Assembly (NCBI RefSeq): GCF_024753245.1
Contig: NZ_JANUGX010000009.1
Coordinates: 62,001 to 126,000 of the forward strand
Length of the DNA stretch: 64,000 nucleotides
Source of the DNA: Massilia norwichensis
Lineage (GTDB): Bacteria; Pseudomonadota; Gammaproteobacteria; Burkholderiales; Burkholderiaceae_D
Reading direction: 5' to 3'
A model generated the notes under the pieces. It had not been told where the DNA came from. It made no database searches and saw only the letters and a program-made list of their open reading frames with translations. Both the position numbers and the translations under genes were made by a program. This document shows, piece after piece, positions 18,052-25,756 of the stretch (position 1 is the stretch's first letter; the number at the start of each line of letters is the position of its first letter).

Positions 18052-18417
18052 TCAAGCCTGGTTCTTGATCAGCAGGCCTTGCGTCCGGTCCAGCGCCTTG
18101 GCGATGTCGAGGGCTTCCTGGCTCGGCATCTGGCGCAGCACTTCGCCGGTGTCGCGGTCGACCACCTTGACGATCACCCGCTCGCTGTCCTCATCCACCG
18201 AGAACTCGACGCTTTGCGCGGACGCCTGCAGCGATTTGTTGATGTGTTCGACGGCCTGGTGCAGGCCGGCGCCGCCGCTACGCTCGTCGGCGCGCCCGGC
18301 CGACGGCGCCGCTGCCGGGGTGACGGCCGGAGAGGCGGTCGCGGTGCCGCCGGAAAGCTGGCGTTCGATACTGGTCGCTGTCGGCTGTGGACTGCTTGCA
18401 AGTGGTCGGATTTCCAT
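18052..18417 (-). CDS. flaG: FlaG family flagellar protein
   Basis: FlaG influences filament length and is usually encoded beside fliC and fliD. The 121-aa product has a Ser/Thr/Pro-rich N-terminal half and the conserved C-terminal FlaG domain (about 55-120): SVEFSVDEDSERVIVKVVDR, DTGEVLRQMPSQEALDIAKAL, then GLLIKNQA. It lies between the fliC terminator hairpin and fliD on the same strand. Confidence 0.92.
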   Translation of the reverse strand: MEIRPLASSPQPTATSIERQLSGGTATASPAVTPAAAPSAGRADERSGGAGLHQAVEHINKSLQASAQSVEFSVDEDSERVIVKVVDRDTGEVLRQMPSQEALDIAKALDRTQGLLIKNQA

Positions 18418-18430
18418 GTTCTTTCCCTAA

Positions 18431-18469
18431 AATGAAAAACGCCCGGCCGAAAGCAATCGGTCGGGCGTA
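18431..18469 (-). terminator. Rho-independent terminator of fliC
   Basis: Read on the minus strand, CGCCCGACCG (18460-18469) and CGGCCGGGCG (18442-18451) form a 10-base stem with one G-U pair and an 8-base loop, followed by a U-rich run. It begins 27 bases after the fliC stop and separates the flagellin transcript from flaG. Confidence 0.85.
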
Positions 18470-18495
18470 CTACATCAGGCGCGTTTACCTGCGGA

Positions 18496-20733
18496 TCAAC
18501 CGCGCAGCAGCGACAGCACGCCGTTCGGCAGCGAGTTGGCCTGGGCCAGCATCGCGGTGCCGGCCTGTTGCAGGATCTGGCCGCGGGTCATGTTGGCCGT
18601 TTCCGTGGCGAAGTCGGCGTCCTGGATCCGGCTGCGCGCCGAGCTGGCGTTCTCGGTGGCGGTGGCCAGGTTCGAGATCGTCGAGCTCAGGCGGTTCTGC
18701 ACCGCACCCATGTTCGAACGCTGTTCGGCGACGTAGGCGATCGCCTTGTCGATGCGGCCGATGGCGTCCTGGGCGCCCTTGGCGGTCGAGACGTCCAGCT
18801 TGCCGCCCAGGATCGGGTCGGCGCTGCCGCCTTGTTCGACCAGGCCGAGCTTAGCCAGGCCGGCGCCGTCGGTGCCGTCTTCCAGCTTGATCGGGCCGCC
18901 GCTTTCGCTGGTCAGGCTGATCTTGCCGCGGATGGCGATGGCACCAGCATTGGGCGCAGCCGGGTTAGCAGCCGGGTCGGTCGCATCAGGCGTCGCGGTA
19001 TTGAGGACTTTCCCTGCGGAGTCTGCAGCGGTCGAAATGCTGATCGTGCCAGCGTTCGCTGTTATCGTCGCAGGATCAGCGCCAGCGTCAATAGCAGCGA
19101 GAGGAGCCGGATCGCCGCCGATCACGATATCCTGGCCGGTGCTGGAGAACAGGCGCGCCTTGCCCGACTTGGCGTCGATTTCGGCGTTCACGCCGCCGCT
19201 GGTGCCAACCGCAAAGGCGGTTTGAATTTGATCGACCAGTTTTTGCTCGGCCGTCTTAGCGTTTGCACCGGGAGCGTCGTCAGTGTGCAACGTATAAGTC
19301 TTGCCATTGATGGCATATTTATCGCCATCTCCAACGTTCGACAGGTCGACAAAGGCCTCGGTGGTCGCCGTTGCTTTCACACCGGTCTGGGCCGTCAGGC
19401 TATTGATGGCCTGCGCTTTTTCCCCCGCGGTGAGCGCATCGTTGAACGCGTCCTGGTTCAGCTCAACACCGTTGATCTTGACTTTGTCGGTGCTCGCAAT
19501 CTTGCCGGAGGCAGTGTTCAGCGCACCGATCGCCGTATCGGCATCGGTAGCTTGGTCAACGATAGCGGCCGAACCCGAGAGCTTGCCGCTGCCCGTGCTG
19601 GCGTTAAAACCAAGTTTCGCCAGATCTTCGCCGCCCAGCTTGATTTCCGCGCCATTCTGGCCGGCCAGGCTGATGTAGCCGTTGTAGGTTGCTCCAACAA
19701 GCTTGTCGTCCTTGTCCAAAGCTGCGGTCGCGCTGTCCAGGCCGGCAGCCCTTGCCACGTCGGCGTCCTTGGCCTTGATCGTGATCGCCGCACCGGTATC
19801 GTTCGACAGCGTGAGCACGCCCTTGTCGTCGAGCGCCGCGGTGATGCCGCCCACCTGGGCGTTGATGTTCGCGACCAGCTCGTCCATGTTCTTCGAGGCG
19901 GCGATGCTGATCTCGTCGCCCGCAGTGCCATCGGCGTTCTGGACGGTGATTTTCAGGTCGCCCGCTGCCAGCACGCCGGTGCCGGCCGCATCGCCCTTGA
20001 CGACGTTGCTGGCGGACGCGGTCACGCCGGTCGTGGCGCTGCTGTTGTTGATGGCCTTGACGACTTCCGATGCCGATCGCTTGTCGTCGGTGCCCACATC
20101 CTTGGCGTCGAACTTGATCGCGGTGCCGTTGATGCTCAGCGACGCGTTGCTGAGCGTATCCAGGCCGTCAGCCTTGATGCGGCCGCTGCTGACGTCGCCC
20201 GAGGCGGCGGCGCTGCCGCTCAGCTTCAGCGACTTGGTCGACACTTCCCCGATCGAGAACGAAATGGTCTGGCCCGCATTCGCGCCCACCTGGAAGCTGG
20301 TGTTCTTGGCCGAGCCGTCCAGCAGCTTGATGCCGTTGAAGTTGGAATCGCCGGAGATGCGGTCGATTTCCTGGTACAGCTGATCGACTTCGTTCTGGAT
20401 CGTGGCGCGCTCTTCGGTGCCGTTGGTGCCGTTCGAGGCCTGCACCGACAGGTCGCGCATGCGCAGCAGGATGTCGTTGATCGAGCCCATCGCGCCTTCG
20501 GCGGTCTGCGACATCGAAATACCGTCATTGGCGTTGCGGGTCGCTTGCTGCATGCCGCTGATCTGCGCAGTCATGCGGGTCGAGATCGCCTGGCCGGCGG
20601 CGTCGTCCTTGGCGCTGTTGATGCGCAGACCGGTCGACAGGCGCTGCAGCGAGGTCGCGAGCGACGACTGCGAGCTGGCCAGGTTGCGCTGTGCGTTGAG
20701 CGAGGAAATGTTGGTATTGATGACGTTGGACAT
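18496..20733 (-). CDS. fliC: Flagellin FliC (large, with long variable domain)
   Basis: This is the filament subunit. The N-terminal D0/D1 region (MSNVINTNISSLNAQRNL; LSTGLRINSAKDDAAGQAIS) and the C-terminal D1/D0 region (IQDADFATETANMTRGQIL, ending LPNGVLSLLRG) are canonical. The protein is 745 aa, well above the roughly 275-500 aa usual for flagellins. The extra length sits in a surface-exposed centre (about residues 185-640) rich in Ala, Asp, Gly and Thr. ATG at 20733 follows GGAGAAACA, a good RBS; the longer frame upstream is not supported. A sigma-28-type promoter lies at 20832-20858 and a hairpin terminator at 18431-18469, so it is likely monocistronic. Confidence 0.95.
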   Translation of the reverse strand: MSNVINTNISSLNAQRNLASSQSSLATSLQRLSTGLRINSAKDDAAGQAISTRMTAQISGMQQATRNANDGISMSQTAEGAMGSINDILLRMRDLSVQASNGTNGTEERATIQNEVDQLYQEIDRISGDSNFNGIKLLDGSAKNTSFQVGANAGQTISFSIGEVSTKSLKLSGSAAASGDVSSGRIKADGLDTLSNASLSINGTAIKFDAKDVGTDDKRSASEVVKAINNSSATTGVTASASNVVKGDAAGTGVLAAGDLKITVQNADGTAGDEISIAASKNMDELVANINAQVGGITAALDDKGVLTLSNDTGAAITIKAKDADVARAAGLDSATAALDKDDKLVGATYNGYISLAGQNGAEIKLGGEDLAKLGFNASTGSGKLSGSAAIVDQATDADTAIGALNTASGKIASTDKVKINGVELNQDAFNDALTAGEKAQAINSLTAQTGVKATATTEAFVDLSNVGDGDKYAINGKTYTLHTDDAPGANAKTAEQKLVDQIQTAFAVGTSGGVNAEIDAKSGKARLFSSTGQDIVIGGDPAPLAAIDAGADPATITANAGTISISTAADSAGKVLNTATPDATDPAANPAAPNAGAIAIRGKISLTSESGGPIKLEDGTDGAGLAKLGLVEQGGSADPILGGKLDVSTAKGAQDAIGRIDKAIAYVAEQRSNMGAVQNRLSSTISNLATATENASSARSRIQDADFATETANMTRGQILQQAGTAMLAQANSLPNGVLSLLRG

Positions 20734-20831
20734 TTGTTTCTCCAAACTTGCTTTTCGAAGGTGGGCGACGTGCCGCTGGTCACATTGGCCTGCCTCGCTG
20801 TTCCGGGGCATTCAAACCGTTGTTGAAATGG

Positions 20832-20858
20832 GTAACGGTAAGCCACGGAAAAAGTTTA
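20832..20858 (-). promoter_or_regulatory. Sigma-28 (FliA)-type promoter of fliC
   Basis: On the minus strand TAAACTTT (20851-20858), an 11-base spacer, and ACCGTTAC (20832-20839) resemble the FliA consensus TAAAGTTT-N11-GCCGATAA (7/8 and 5/8 matches). The spacing is exact. The predicted start of transcription would give a leader of about 90 bases before the fliC ATG. Confidence 0.75.
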
Positions 20859-20921
20859 TAGTGGGAACGAAATTTTTTTTTATGCCCGTGATGACGATGC
20901 GGGCCGCACGGGAGGATGTGA

Positions 20922-21959
20922 ATGAATCAACTGGCACTGGTGGTGATCGCCCGCGACGAAGCTGCTCGCATCGGGCGTTGCCTGGCATCGGCGCGCGGAC
21001 TGGTCGACGAGATCGTCGTGCTCGACACCGGGTCGAGCGACGCCACCGCGGACATCGCGCGCGAACACGGCGCGCAGGTGCACCGGTTTGCCTGGTGCGA
21101 CGATTTCGCGGCGGCGCGCAACGCCGCGCTCGAGCTCGCATCCTGCGACTGGAACCTGGTGCTCGATGCCGACGAATGGCTTGCCGCGGCCGACAGGGAG
21201 TCGATCGCGGACGTGCTGGCCGGGCCGGCACTGATCGGTCTGCTGCCGATCGCCAGCGAATTCGACCTGCAGGGCCGGGTGGAGCGCGCCACGTCGTGGA
21301 TCGCACGCATGTTGCCGCGCGCGGTGCGCTATGCCGGACGGATCCACGAACAGCCGGTATCAAGCCTGCCGCGCCGGCGCCTGGCGTTGCCGGTGCACCA
21401 TGACGGCTACCGCCAGGCGGACGCGGCGCGCAAGCGCGGCCGCAACCAGGCCCTGCTGCTGCGCGCGCTCGAGGACAGCCCGCAGGACGCCTATCTGCTC
21501 TACCAGCTAGGCAAGAATCATGAGATCGGTGGCGAATTCGAGCAGGCCGTGCCTTTTTATCGCCAGGCGCTCGCGCTGGCGGACCAGAGTGCCGCCTTCC
21601 GCCACGACCTGGTGGTGCGCGCCATCTTTACCTTGAAGAAGGCCCAACTGCACGAAGAGGCGATCCACCTGGCGGACGCCGAAATGGCGAACTGGCAGGA
21701 TTCGCCGGATTATTATTTTGCCCTGGGCGACCTGCTGCTGGACTGGGCCGCCAGCAACCCGCCCGCGGCGGGCGAGTTGCTGCCGATGGTCGAGGCCAGC
21801 TTCCTGCGTTGCCTGGAGATCGGCGACCAGCCGGAGCTCGACGGTTCGGTGACGGGCCGCGGCAGCCACCTGGCGGCGCACAACCTGGCCGTGCTGTACG
21901 AGGGCATGGGAGACAGCGAGCGCGCAGCCCATTATCGCGGGCTCGCGCAGGCATCGTAG
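20922..21959 (+). CDS. Family 2 glycosyltransferase with TPR-like C-terminus, possible flagellin glycosyltransferase
   Basis: This 345-aa protein has a GT-A domain in residues 1-190: VVIARDEAARIGRCL at the nucleotide-sugar site, LDTGSSDATADIA, and the metal-binding D82-A-D84 (VLDADEW). Residues 200-340 form helical repeats typical of TPR (YLLYQLGKNHEIGGEFEQAV, FYRQALALA). ATG at 20922 has a GGAGGAT RBS. It is divergent from fliC, with 188 bases between the starts. Soluble GT2-TPR enzymes beside flagellin genes often glycosylate flagellin; that role is inferred from position only, and another acceptor is possible. Confidence 0.8.
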   Translation: MNQLALVVIARDEAARIGRCLASARGLVDEIVVLDTGSSDATADIAREHGAQVHRFAWCDDFAAARNAALELASCDWNLVLDADEWLAAADRESIADVLAGPALIGLLPIASEFDLQGRVERATSWIARMLPRAVRYAGRIHEQPVSSLPRRRLALPVHHDGYRQADAARKRGRNQALLLRALEDSPQDAYLLYQLGKNHEIGGEFEQAVPFYRQALALADQSAAFRHDLVVRAIFTLKKAQLHEEAIHLADAEMANWQDSPDYYFALGDLLLDWAASNPPAAGELLPMVEASFLRCLEIGDQPELDGSVTGRGSHLAAHNLAVLYEGMGDSERAAHYRGLAQAS

Positions 21960-21980
21960 GGGGGCGCGGCCCGCCGCGCC

Positions 21981-23549
21981 TCAGTCCGCGATCACCACCC
22001 GGTTCTTGCCACTCGTCTTGGCCCGGTACATCGCCTGGTCGGCGCGCGCCATCAGGGAAGCCTGCTCCTCGTTCTGGTGGCGCAGCGCCACCCCGCAGGA
22101 GAAGGTGATCAGCATCTTCTCGTTATCGTGCAGGAAGAAGTGCCGGGTCAGCTCGCGCTGGACCCGCACCATTGCCGCGGCGGCGGCCTCCACGTTCGTC
22201 TCGGGCAGCAGGATCAGGAATTCCTCGCCGCCGAAGCGGGCGATCACGTCCATCGAGCGCAGCGTGTCCTTGACCACCTTGACCAGGTGGCGCAGGGCGC
22301 GGTCGCCGGCCAGGTGGCCGTAGGTATCGTTGAGCTTCTTGAAATTGTCGAGGTCGAGCAGGGCGATGCACAGCGGCGTGCCGCGGCGGTCGGCGCGCGC
22401 GCTTTCGCGCTCGAACACGTCGTCCAGGCCGCGCCGGTTCAGGCTGCCCGTCAGCTGGTCTTCGCGCACCAGCTCGCTCATGTGCAGCAGCTTCGCTTCC
22501 AGCTCCCGGATGCGCGCCTCGGCTTCCTGTACTTCCTGGTGCGCGGCGACCATGCGGTCGCGCGAGGCGAGGGCGTCGGCCTGCACCGCGCGGGTTTCGC
22601 GCAGCACTTCTTCCAGCACCACGTTCAGTTCCTCGATGTTGGCGGCGGCGCGGATGCGCTCCGAGAAGCCGCCGATCTTTTCCTGGTAATTGCCGGTCGA
22701 GGCAGCCATCGAGCCGAGGCGGTCGATGAAGGTCATCATCATGTTCTTCATGGTCGACTTGACATCGGCGATGCCATGTTTCAGCTGACCCTGCCTGTAG
22801 ATGACATCCTTCAGGCTGCGCGTCGCGTCTTCGAGTGCGCGCGCATCGAGCGGGCCGGCGATCAGGTCCTGGACGGCGGCGATCTGGCCGCGCATCCAGC
22901 TGTCGTCGTCCAGCAGCCCGCTGACGTTTTCCAGCAGCAGCTTGAACAGGCGCAGCAGCAGCTCCTGCAGTTCGCCGGTGTCGCCGCTCTTCAGTTCGAT
23001 CTGGTAGCAGAGTTCCTTCAGGCGCCCCCCGATTTCCTGCAGCGCCGCTTCGTCGTGCGCGGTCTTGACGGCGGCGCCCAGCGATTCGGCCTCGACGGCC
23101 AGCGGCGACGCTGCCGGCAGCAGGGCGGCCACCGCGAAGCTCAGGGTGCGGCTGAGCAGGTCGCGCATGAGCTTCGCTTCGGCATCCTCGACGCCCAGCG
23201 CCATCACCGGATGGGTGTGGCGGCGCAGGTGCTTCTCGGCCAGCTGCGACAGCATGCGCGCATAGCCGTCCCAGTCGCGCTGCCTGACCGCGCGGTTCAG
23301 GCGCGCACCGAACTCTGCCAGTTCGCCGGGCGTATCGGCCAGGCGGTAGGCGAAGCCGGACAGCACGTTTTCCGCACCCGGGTCGGGCTCGGGAGCCGGG
23401 GCGGCGGGGGACGCCGGGGGCGCGGCCACGCCGGCGATCTCGTCATAGATCTCGCGGTAGGCGTCGGGCGTCGGCGCAATGCGCCGCGTCGCCAGGCGGC
23501 GAAAGGCTTCCCGGGCGATTTCGGCCGGGTTCTGGGGGGAGCTGGGCAT
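21981..23549 (-). CDS. Diguanylate cyclase (GGDEF domain)
   Basis: This 522-aa cytoplasmic protein makes c-di-GMP from two GTP. The C-terminal GGDEF domain (about 360-522) has an intact active site, GGEEF at residues 440-444, and the inhibitory I-site R431-S-M-D434 exactly five residues upstream, so product inhibition is expected. The N-terminal 350 residues have no membrane segment. They contain a Pro/Ala linker (about 45-58) and long helical, probably coiled-coil regions (EIGGRLKELCYQIELKSG; VQEAEARIRELEAKLLHMSE). No known sensor domain was recognised. Its location beside three PilZ genes and the flagellar cluster suggests control of motility. Confidence 0.9.
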   Translation of the reverse strand: MPSSPQNPAEIAREAFRRLATRRIAPTPDAYREIYDEIAGVAAPPASPAAPAPEPDPGAENVLSGFAYRLADTPGELAEFGARLNRAVRQRDWDGYARMLSQLAEKHLRRHTHPVMALGVEDAEAKLMRDLLSRTLSFAVAALLPAASPLAVEAESLGAAVKTAHDEAALQEIGGRLKELCYQIELKSGDTGELQELLLRLFKLLLENVSGLLDDDSWMRGQIAAVQDLIAGPLDARALEDATRSLKDVIYRQGQLKHGIADVKSTMKNMMMTFIDRLGSMAASTGNYQEKIGGFSERIRAAANIEELNVVLEEVLRETRAVQADALASRDRMVAAHQEVQEAEARIRELEAKLLHMSELVREDQLTGSLNRRGLDDVFERESARADRRGTPLCIALLDLDNFKKLNDTYGHLAGDRALRHLVKVVKDTLRSMDVIARFGGEEFLILLPETNVEAAAAAMVRVQRELTRHFFLHDNEKMLITFSCGVALRHQNEEQASLMARADQAMYRAKTSGKNRVVIAD

Positions 23550-23604
23550 TTCGGACGTTGCTACTTGGAATAGTTATTATCGCAATACTAGCCTTGTTTT
23601 TTGA

Positions 23605-23620
23605 TTTCGATCGGTCGAAA
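23605..23620. promoter_or_regulatory. Perfect palindrome upstream of the diguanylate cyclase gene
   Basis: TTTCGA-TCGG-TCGAAA is a 6-base perfect inverted repeat, centred about 64 bases upstream of the diguanylate cyclase start. A wider pair TGTTTTTT (23595-23602) and AAAAAACA (23618-23625) also surrounds it. It could be an operator; no regulator is identified. Confidence 0.3.
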
Positions 23621-23652
23621 AAACACTGGAATACCGCTTAGTTATGCGGACT

Positions 23653-23661
23653 GTACCGAGG
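23653..23661. repeat. Left target-site duplication of the IS element
   Basis: GTACCGAGG directly precedes the left terminal repeat of the IS. The same nine bases follow the right end at 24710-24718. Confidence 0.93.
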
Positions 23662-24709
23662 GGCTTTGTTGCGTAAATCAGGCTCGGCCCAGCGTGGAAC
23701 GCGTAGGTCTGGTAGCCTGAACGGGATGAAACCAGCTCCACAGAAATACCGCACGACCAACTGGAAGACGTACAACGAAGCCCTCAAGGCGCGTGGATCG
23801 CTGCTCATCTGGCTTGATCCGACGATGACCTGGCATGGTCAGCCGAGCGGCAAGCGTGGGCGCAGCCAGACGTTCAGCGACGAGGCGATCCAGTTCTGCC
23901 TGAGCATCAAGTGCCTGTTCAATCTACCACTACGCCAGGCCATGGGGATGACGCAAAGCCTGCTGCATCTGGCTGGGCTCGACTGGCCGGTGCCGGACTA
24001 CAGCACGGTCAGCCGGCGGCAAAAGACGCTGCAGGTGGCCATCGGCGCCATGCCGACCACGACAGGCTTGCATCTGCTGGTGGACAGTACGGGCATCAAG
24101 ATGCTGGGCGAAGGCGAGTGGAAGACGAAGAAGCACGGCGCCGATTACCGCCGCCAATGGCGCAAGGTGCATCTCGGGATCGACGCTTCCACGCTCGAGA
24201 TCCGGGCCATGGAAGTAACCGACAACAGTATCGGCGACGCACCTGTCCTGCCAGCGCTGCTGGGCCAGATTCCTGCTGACGAGAAGATTGCCAGCGTCAG
24301 TGGCGATGGCGCCTACGACACGAAGGACTGTCATGAAGCCATCGCGTTGCGCGCCGCGCATGCCATCATCCCGACCCGTAAGAACGCCAAGCCTTGGAAG
24401 GCAAACCGCTGTGGCGCCGATGCACGTAACGACATCCTGCGGACGACAAAAAGGGTGGGACGGGCAATATGGAAGAGATGGAGCGGCTACCACCGGCGCA
24501 GCCTTGTTGAAACCAAGATGCGCTGCTTCAGGCTGCTGGGTGAACGCGTCATGGCACGCGACTTCGATCGTCAAGTCGCCGAGCTGCAAGTGCGGGCTGC
24601 CGTGCTGAACCGTTTCACTCGGCTGGGTACCCCGGTTACGGTCCCAGTGTTATAAAACGAACTACAAATAGCGTCAGCTCGGCCTTTGCTCGATTTGCTC
24701 AACAAAGCC
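23662..24709 (+). mobile_element. IS5-family insertion sequence, IS903-type, intact
   Basis: This 1048-bp element has terminal inverted repeats GGCTTTGTTGCGTAAATC (23662-23679) and, in reverse complement, GGCTTTGTTGAGCAAATC (24692-24709), matching at 16 of 18 positions. A perfect 9-bp direct repeat GTACCGAGG flanks it. The GGCTTTGTTG termini, the 9-bp duplication and the length of about 1.05 kb are all characteristic of the IS903 group of the IS5 family. The single transposase gene is uninterrupted, so the copy may be active and recent. It lies between the diguanylate cyclase promoter region and the hcp cassette. Confidence 0.95.
23726..24655 (+). CDS. IS5-family (IS903 group) transposase
   Basis: The 309-aa DDE transposase has all catalytic residues: D120 (LLVDSTG), D194 (SGDGAYDT) and E262 within the Y255-x2-R258-x3-E262-x6-R269 signature. 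The N-terminal part (residues 1-100) has the helix-turn-helix-like region expected for end binding. ATG at 23726 is preferred over a TTG 60 bases upstream that lies close to the left terminal repeat. The length is typical of the group, with no frameshift. Confidence 0.95.
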   Translation: MKPAPQKYRTTNWKTYNEALKARGSLLIWLDPTMTWHGQPSGKRGRSQTFSDEAIQFCLSIKCLFNLPLRQAMGMTQSLLHLAGLDWPVPDYSTVSRRQKTLQVAIGAMPTTTGLHLLVDSTGIKMLGEGEWKTKKHGADYRRQWRKVHLGIDASTLEIRAMEVTDNSIGDAPVLPALLGQIPADEKIASVSGDGAYDTKDCHEAIALRAAHAIIPTRKNAKPWKANRCGADARNDILRTTKRVGRAIWKRWSGYHRRSLVETKMRCFRLLGERVMARDFDRQVAELQVRAAVLNRFTRLGTPVTVPVL

Positions 24710-24718
24710 GTACCGAGG
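24710..24718. repeat. Right target-site duplication of the IS element
   Basis: GTACCGAGG directly follows the right end of the IS and is identical to the copy at 23653-23661. Confidence 0.93.
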
Positions 24719-24863
24719 GCAGAACGGTCCTCGTGTCTCTTAGGAAAATTTGGTGCTCTGTTGAGAGGACTCATCGGTAGCATTGAGTGCGGTTAATCTC
24801 CGCAGTGTGGGAAAGTCAAGAATAGCAAGTTGTTTTTGTCCACCCACCAGGAGATACAAGATC

Positions 24864-25358
24864 ATGGCGATCGACGCATATCTGCAAATCGAGGGCATTA
24901 AAGGCGAGTCGATGGACGACAGGCACAGGGACTGGATTGAATGCCTGGACGTGGACTTCGGGGTCGATCAGCCGCGTAGTCCGGTGGCTTCCACCGCCGG
25001 TGGACATACGACTGCACGGGCGGAATTCGACGAGATCCTGATTGCAAAGCTCACTGATCTGTCTACGCCTCTTCTTTTACAGCATTGTGCGATGGGTAAA
25101 ACTATTCCGAAGGCAAAATTCGAGTTCTTTCGAGCCGACGGCAATGGCGAACGGGTCAAGTACTTCGAAATGGCGTTGGAGCATGTACTGATCAGTTCAG
25201 TGAAGCCAGGAATCAGGCCTGGGCACGGTATGCAAGAGCACCTGTCTTTAAAATTCGCCAGGGTGACATGGAAGTACACCCAACAGAAGATCACCGGCGG
25301 CGCGGGCGGCAGCACTGCGGGAGGTTGGGACCTGTCGACGAACAAGGTTGTCGCATAG
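24864..25358 (+). CDS. hcp: Hcp-family type VI secretion tube protein (orphan)
   Basis: Hcp hexamers stack into the inner tube of the type VI secretion system and carry small effectors in their lumen. The 164-aa product has the family start MAIDAYLQIEGIKGES, then HTTARAEFDEI, KTIPKAKFEFFRADG and FEMALEHVLISSVK. ATG at 24864 has an AGGAGA RBS; the frame is open upstream but that part is not conserved. No other tss, vgrG or PAAR gene is in the window, so this is an orphan copy. It is directly followed by a small hydrolase-like gene and an exported protein. Base composition is visibly lower in GC than the flagellar genes. Confidence 0.9.
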   Translation: MAIDAYLQIEGIKGESMDDRHRDWIECLDVDFGVDQPRSPVASTAGGHTTARAEFDEILIAKLTDLSTPLLLQHCAMGKTIPKAKFEFFRADGNGERVKYFEMALEHVLISSVKPGIRPGHGMQEHLSLKFARVTWKYTQQKITGGAGGSTAGGWDLSTNKVVA

Positions 25359-25366
25359 GTGCCGGC

Positions 25367-25756
25367 ATGGCCGCTGTCAACGTAGATAAATTCACTGAAC
25401 ACCTGCGCAACAATGCGGATCAGACAGGTTACGGTAACGGGCGATGTGCCTACTTCGTACGACAAGCGCTTGCAGCTGGCGGGTACGAGCCGGCCTCCTG
25501 GCCGGTACATGCCAAGGACTGGGGGCCGTCATTGTTGCGTGCCGGCTTCAAACTGGTAAAGGTGAAGAGCCTCTCGACTTTCAAGCCAATGAAAGGCGAC
25601 GTTGCAGTGATTCAGGCAACTTCACATCGAAAGAGCGGCCATATCCAGGGCTTTGACGGAAGGAACTGGATATCCGATTTCGTGCAGCGGAACGGATTCT
25701 GGCCTGGCCAGGAATATCGCAAGGAGACTCCAGCCTATGTCATTTACCGCCCTTAG
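25367..25756 (+). CDS. Small Cys/His peptidoglycan hydrolase-like protein, candidate type VI effector
   Basis: This 129-aa protein has a papain-like (CHAP/NlpC-P60 type) layout: C27 in GYGNGRCAYFVRQAL, H92 in KSGHIQGFDG, and D104 in WISDF are the likely catalytic residues. It has no signal peptide, so delivery would require a secretion system. The start at 25367 is 8 bases after the hcp stop, and its 3' end overlaps the next gene. Small amidases encoded beside hcp are typical Hcp-lumen cargo (Tae-like), and the size suits that route. I cannot assign it to a named Tae family, and substrate cleavage is inferred. Confidence 0.75.
   Translation: MAAVNVDKFTEHLRNNADQTGYGNGRCAYFVRQALAAGGYEPASWPVHAKDWGPSLLRAGFKLVKVKSLSTFKPMKGDVAVIQATSHRKSGHIQGFDGRNWISDFVQRNGFWPGQEYRKETPAYVIYRP

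Noticed and set aside
24783-24863. A longer N-terminus for Hcp
   Set aside because: The upstream 27 codons are not conserved and would bypass the AGGAGA RBS before ATG 24864.
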